5,818 nt of DNA from an uncultured Oscillospiraceae bacterium (GTDB lineage Bacteria > Bacillota > Clostridia > Oscillospirales > Oscillospiraceae). The position numbers and the translations under genes are program-made. The notes under the pieces are model-generated. The model had not been told where the DNA came from. It did not search any database and worked only from the letters and a program-made list of their open reading frames with translations. Location of the stretch: positions 1 through 5,818 of the forward strand of contig CAKUHW010000075.1 of NCBI GenBank assembly GCA_934659415.1. The letters run 5' to 3'. Positions 5,469-5,818 of the stretch are shown in pieces (positions within the stretch are counted from its first letter, which is position 1; each line of letters begins with the position of its first letter).

Positions 5469-5513
5469 CTCCCCGCGCCGCGGGGAGGGTAAAATAGCCG
5501 GCGCTTCCGCCGG
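5469..5513 (-). other. Two GC-rich hairpins in the sulfatase 5' UTR
   Basis: Within the roughly 79-nt UTR, CCGGCG/CGCCGG (5498-5503 with 5508-5513, 4-nt loop) comes first. CTCCCCGC/GCGGGGAG (5469-5476 with 5480-5487, 3-nt loop) comes second, ending about 16 nt before the ribosome binding site. Neither is followed by a T-run, so they are not terminators. They may protect the message or tune initiation. Confidence 0.5.
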
Positions 5514-5522
5514 ACTGGAACG

Positions 5523-5537
5523 GTGCTATCATAGCAC
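5523..5537. promoter_or_regulatory. Perfect palindrome over the -10 box, possible operator
   Basis: GTGCTAT-C-ATAGCAC is a 15-nt palindrome with 7-bp arms about a single central base, and it fully contains the -10 element of the sulfatase promoter. That is the size and placement expected of a dimeric repressor site. Part of the symmetry comes for free from the TG-extended -10 sequence itself, so this is only a candidate. No regulator gene is in the window. Confidence 0.35.
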
Positions 5538-5556
5538 AGCCGGTGCCCGTTTTCAA
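5528..5556 (-). promoter_or_regulatory. Sigma-A promoter of the sulfatase gene
   Basis: On the minus strand TTGAAA (5556-5551), a 17-nt spacer and TATGAT (5533-5528) match consensus at five of six bases each. A TG extension (TGC) lies immediately before the -10. The predicted start near 5521 leaves a UTR of about 79 nt to the ATG at 5442. The AT-rich stretch at 5564-5580 just upstream could act as an UP element. Confidence 0.85.
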
Positions 5557-5585
5557 CGCCGGGAAAAATTTTTAAACTTTCGGAC

Positions 5586-5629
5586 AAAAGGACGCGCTCC
5601 GCGTCTATCCGGGTTAGACGCAGAGCGCG
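5586..5629 (-). terminator. Intrinsic terminator after the Na/Pi cotransporter gene
   Basis: A 14-bp stem (5616-5629 with 5593-5606), including one U-G pair in the minus-strand RNA, can be extended by A-U at 5607/5615 to leave a 7-nt loop. It is followed on the minus strand by CC and TTTT (5589-5586) and then an AT-rich tract. It lies 17 nt past the stop codon at 5647. On the plus strand the U-G becomes a C-A mismatch and only A residues follow, so it works for the minus strand only. The T-run is short, so efficiency is uncertain. Confidence 0.75.
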
Positions 5630-5646
5630 CAGAAAAGTTCCCGTTC

Positions 5647-5818
5647 TTACAGGCTGAAGCGCTTGCTGAACTCCTCAAAGTACCGGGCGAAGGAGCTGTC
5701 CTTCTTCAGCTTTTTCACGCTGTTGAGGTACTCGTGGGTGTCGAAGGAGTCGGACTCCAGCTCGATCATGGCCACGGCGATGTTGGAGCAGTGATCGGCC
5801 ACCCGCTCGCAGTTGGTG
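5647..5818 (-). CDS. Na/Pi cotransporter family protein, C-terminal PhoU domain (partial)
   Basis: Only the last 56 codons are in the window; the gene continues past the right edge. They read TNCERVADHCSNIAVAMIEL, then a segment with DSFDTHEYLN, and end RYFEEFSKRFSL. The ERVADHCSNIAV motif is the metal-binding helix typical of PhoU-like domains. The following DTHEYL and FEEFSKRFSL tail match what I know of the C-terminus of Firmicutes Na+/phosphate cotransporters of the NptA/YjbB type (membrane Na_Pi_cotrans repeats followed by PhoU). It could instead be a stand-alone PhoU, but the tail favours the transporter. Expected roles are phosphate uptake or export, or its regulation. A dedicated terminator follows 17 nt downstream. 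Confidence 0.75.
   Translation of the reverse strand, partial: TNCERVADHCSNIAVAMIELESDSFDTHEYLNSVKKLKKDSSFARYFEEFSKRFSL

Noticed and set aside
5443..5556. N-terminal extension of the sulfatase (start at 5556)
   Set aside because: It would contain the promoter -10 and both UTR hairpins. The ATG at 5442 has a proper ribosome site, and the next residues are the expected basic N-terminus before the first membrane helix.

Overview
The window looks like chromosomal DNA from a GC-rich member of the Clostridia (Bacillota), most likely an Oscillospiraceae-type gut bacterium of the Flavonifractor/Lawsonibacter kind. This is an inference. It rests on the rpmG-secE-nusG-rplK-rplA gene order, strong AGGAGG-type ribosome binding sites, sigma-A promoters of good consensus, a lipoteichoic-acid-synthase-like membrane sulfatase, and a Na/Pi cotransporter with a C-terminal PhoU domain, all in GC-rich DNA with GC-rich codon use. 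Nothing indicates a plasmid, phage or insertion sequence.

Layout. Positions 1-2199 (minus strand) hold an information-processing operon read right to left: rpmG (L33), secE (translocon subunit), nusG (elongation factor), rplK (L11) and rplA (L1, cut by the left edge). The genes are tightly spaced except for a 123-nt GC-rich spacer between nusG and rplK. Positions 2200-2734 form a gene-free divergent control region. Two outward-facing sigma-A promoters overlap at their -35 boxes (around 2438-2444). The leftward one gives rpmG a leader of about 209 nt that ends in a textbook intrinsic terminator, with a competing antiterminator helix, just before the rpmG ribosome binding site. The rightward one starts about 205 nt of strongly structured sequence with no coding capacity (a candidate small RNA, possibly 6S-like), followed by ruvX at 2735-3151 on the plus strand.

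Positions 3241-3294 carry a perfect 14-bp bidirectional terminator between convergent ruvX and a 710-residue LtaS-family membrane phosphoglycerol transferase (3310-5442, minus). The latter has its own strong promoter (5528-5556), whose -10 box lies inside a perfect palindrome, and a short UTR with two GC-rich hairpins. The right end (5647-5818, minus) is the last 56 codons of a Na/Pi-cotransporter-like gene with its own terminator.

How it fits together. The left block supplies ribosome, secretion and transcription-elongation parts under one leader; ruvX serves rRNA processing or DNA maintenance; the right block concerns the envelope and phosphate. The gene complement is conventional. The least explained DNA is the 535-bp divergent region: the rpmG leader attenuator and the candidate ncRNA are the best leads for something undescribed.
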